Source: Nitrosopumilaceae archaeon (GTDB lineage Archaea; Thermoproteota; Nitrososphaeria; Nitrososphaerales; Nitrosopumilaceae). Taken from it: DNA of 6,682 bases. Shown one piece after another: positions 6,094-6,682 of this stretch. Where the stretch lies: the NCBI GenBank assembly GCA_013867245.1, contig JACENB010000085.1, positions 1 through 6,682 of the forward strand, in the 5' to 3' direction. A program made the translations under genes and the position numbers. The notes beneath the pieces are model-generated. The model saw nothing but the letters and a program-made list of their open reading frames with translations, had not been told where the DNA came from and ran no database searches. Numbering within the stretch: the first letter of the stretch is position 1; each line of letters opens with the position of its first letter.

Positions 6094-6682
6094 TTTGTAA
6101 CTTTCACTCCTGAAATATTTTTGAATTGTTCTTTCATGTCGTTTTCTAATTGATCAAGTTTTGGCATCTCATCATCTTTGATATCCATTCTTGCTTTAAG
6201 CAATGATGTAACAACAGGTAATTCACGAATTGAAGCAAGTGATGCTCCTTCTTTAAGAGATTGTTGACCTTGTTTGTAGAAATCAACAACTAATTTCAAT
6301 AATTTGAATTGTTTCTCTGGACTACAGTATGTATCAACATCGTCAAATGAGTTTTGTTGAAGGAGACCAATCTTTACCATTCTTGCAATTTCTAAGATGA
6401 GTTTTTCTTCATCAGGTAATGCATCTGGACCTAAGAGTTTTACAATTTCTTTTAGAGTATCTTCTCTTTGTAAAATTCCATAAGCTTCATTTCTAATTCC
6501 AAACCAATCTTCACTGATATTTTCACCCCACCATTTTGCAATATCGCCAAGATAACCAGAGTAACTGTTCATCCAGTTAATTGATGGATAGTGTCTAGAG
6601 TAAGCAAGTTTTGCATCTAATGCCCAGAAAGTTTTGATAAATCTCATTGTGTGTGTTGTAACTGGTTCTGTAAAGTCACCAC
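6090..6682 (-). CDS. atpA: A-type ATP synthase catalytic subunit A, C-terminal part only
   Basis: Only the last 196 residues are in the window; the frame stays open through the right edge, so the ATG at 6647 is internal and not the start. The visible part opens with [19 protein letters not shown] then [17 protein letters not shown], the conserved region of archaeal and vacuolar A subunits that follows the catalytic nucleotide domain. The C-terminal helical domain follows, including [20 protein letters not shown] near the middle of the fragment. The Walker A motif and the catalytic glutamate lie upstream outside the window. Subunit A hydrolyses or makes ATP in the A3B3 head. Its TGA stop overlaps the atpB TTG start by 4 bases, which fits coupled translation and equal amounts of A and B. 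The operon promoter and any subunits upstream of A are not visible. Confidence 0.96.
   Translation of the reverse strand, partial: GDFTEPVTTHTMRFIKTFWALDAKLAYSRHYPSINWMNSYSGYLGDIAKWWGENISEDWFGIRNEAYGILQREDTLKEIVKLLGPDALPDEEKLILEIARMVKIGLLQQNSFDDVDTYCSPEKQFKLLKLVVDFYKQGQQSLKEGASLASIRELPVVTSLLKARMDIKDDEMPKLDQLENDMKEQFKNISGVKVTN
6105..6110 (-). promoter_or_regulatory. Shine-Dalgarno site supporting the TTG start of atpB
   Basis: GGAGTG, inside the end of atpA (codons for Ser-Gly-Val), stands 11 bases upstream of the TTG at 6093. It is one of the clearer matches to the archaeal anti-Shine-Dalgarno sequence in the window and supports a non-ATG start here. Confidence 0.45.

Noticed and set aside
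6090..6647. atpA read as a complete 185-residue gene from ATG 6647
   Set aside because: Codons upstream of 6647 continue in frame to the window edge and encode conserved AtpA sequence ([11 protein letters not shown]), so the ATG is internal.
1..6682. Similar strings at the two window ends (aactggttc near position 4 and near 6661) as a possible repeat or attachment site
   Set aside because: The match is about nine bases, and both copies lie inside unrelated coding sequence where they encode Glu-Pro-Val by chance.

Overview
The window reads as chromosomal DNA from a low-GC archaeon, most likely an ammonia-oxidising thaumarchaeon (Nitrososphaerota) of the Nitrosopumilus type. The evidence is an archaeal A-type ATP synthase gene cluster, an archaeal two-subunit aspartate carbamoyltransferase, TATA-like boxes about 26 to 30 bases upstream of start codons (the leaderless-transcript spacing), very AT-rich sequence and tightly packed genes. 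The taxon is an inference from protein style and layout; no marker gene such as rRNA is present.

Layout from right to left. The minus strand carries the end of atpA (running off the right edge), atpB, atpD, a 43-codon small gene overlapping the end of atpD, and then atpK for the rotor-ring subunit. The junctions are tight: atpA and atpB overlap by 4 bases, atpB and atpD are 5 bases apart, and atpD overlaps the small gene by 8 bases. After a 51-base gap, atpK has its own good TATA box. atpK ends convergently against pyrI, the only plus-strand gene, which encodes the regulatory subunit of aspartate carbamoyltransferase. pyrI is divergent from pyrB (catalytic subunit, minus strand), and the two share a 41-base intergenic space in which their TATA boxes interleave. 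Further left on the minus strand are a stand-alone Lon N-terminal-domain protein with its own TATA box and, 15 bases after it, a long exported beta-rich protein that runs off the left edge. That last gene has no stop codon in the window, but it is open for 445 codons.

Functionally there are three blocks. The first is the catalytic head, stalk and ring of the energy-coupling ATP synthase. The second is the first committed step of pyrimidine synthesis. The third is a probable two-gene unit of unknown function (Lon-domain protein plus exported protein). No mobile element, CRISPR array, tRNA or rRNA was seen, and no gene-free stretch exceeds 300 bases. The points most worth a second look are the small gene in the ATPase operon, the sodium-type ligand pattern in AtpK, the separate atpK promoter, and the interleaved pyrB/pyrI promoters.
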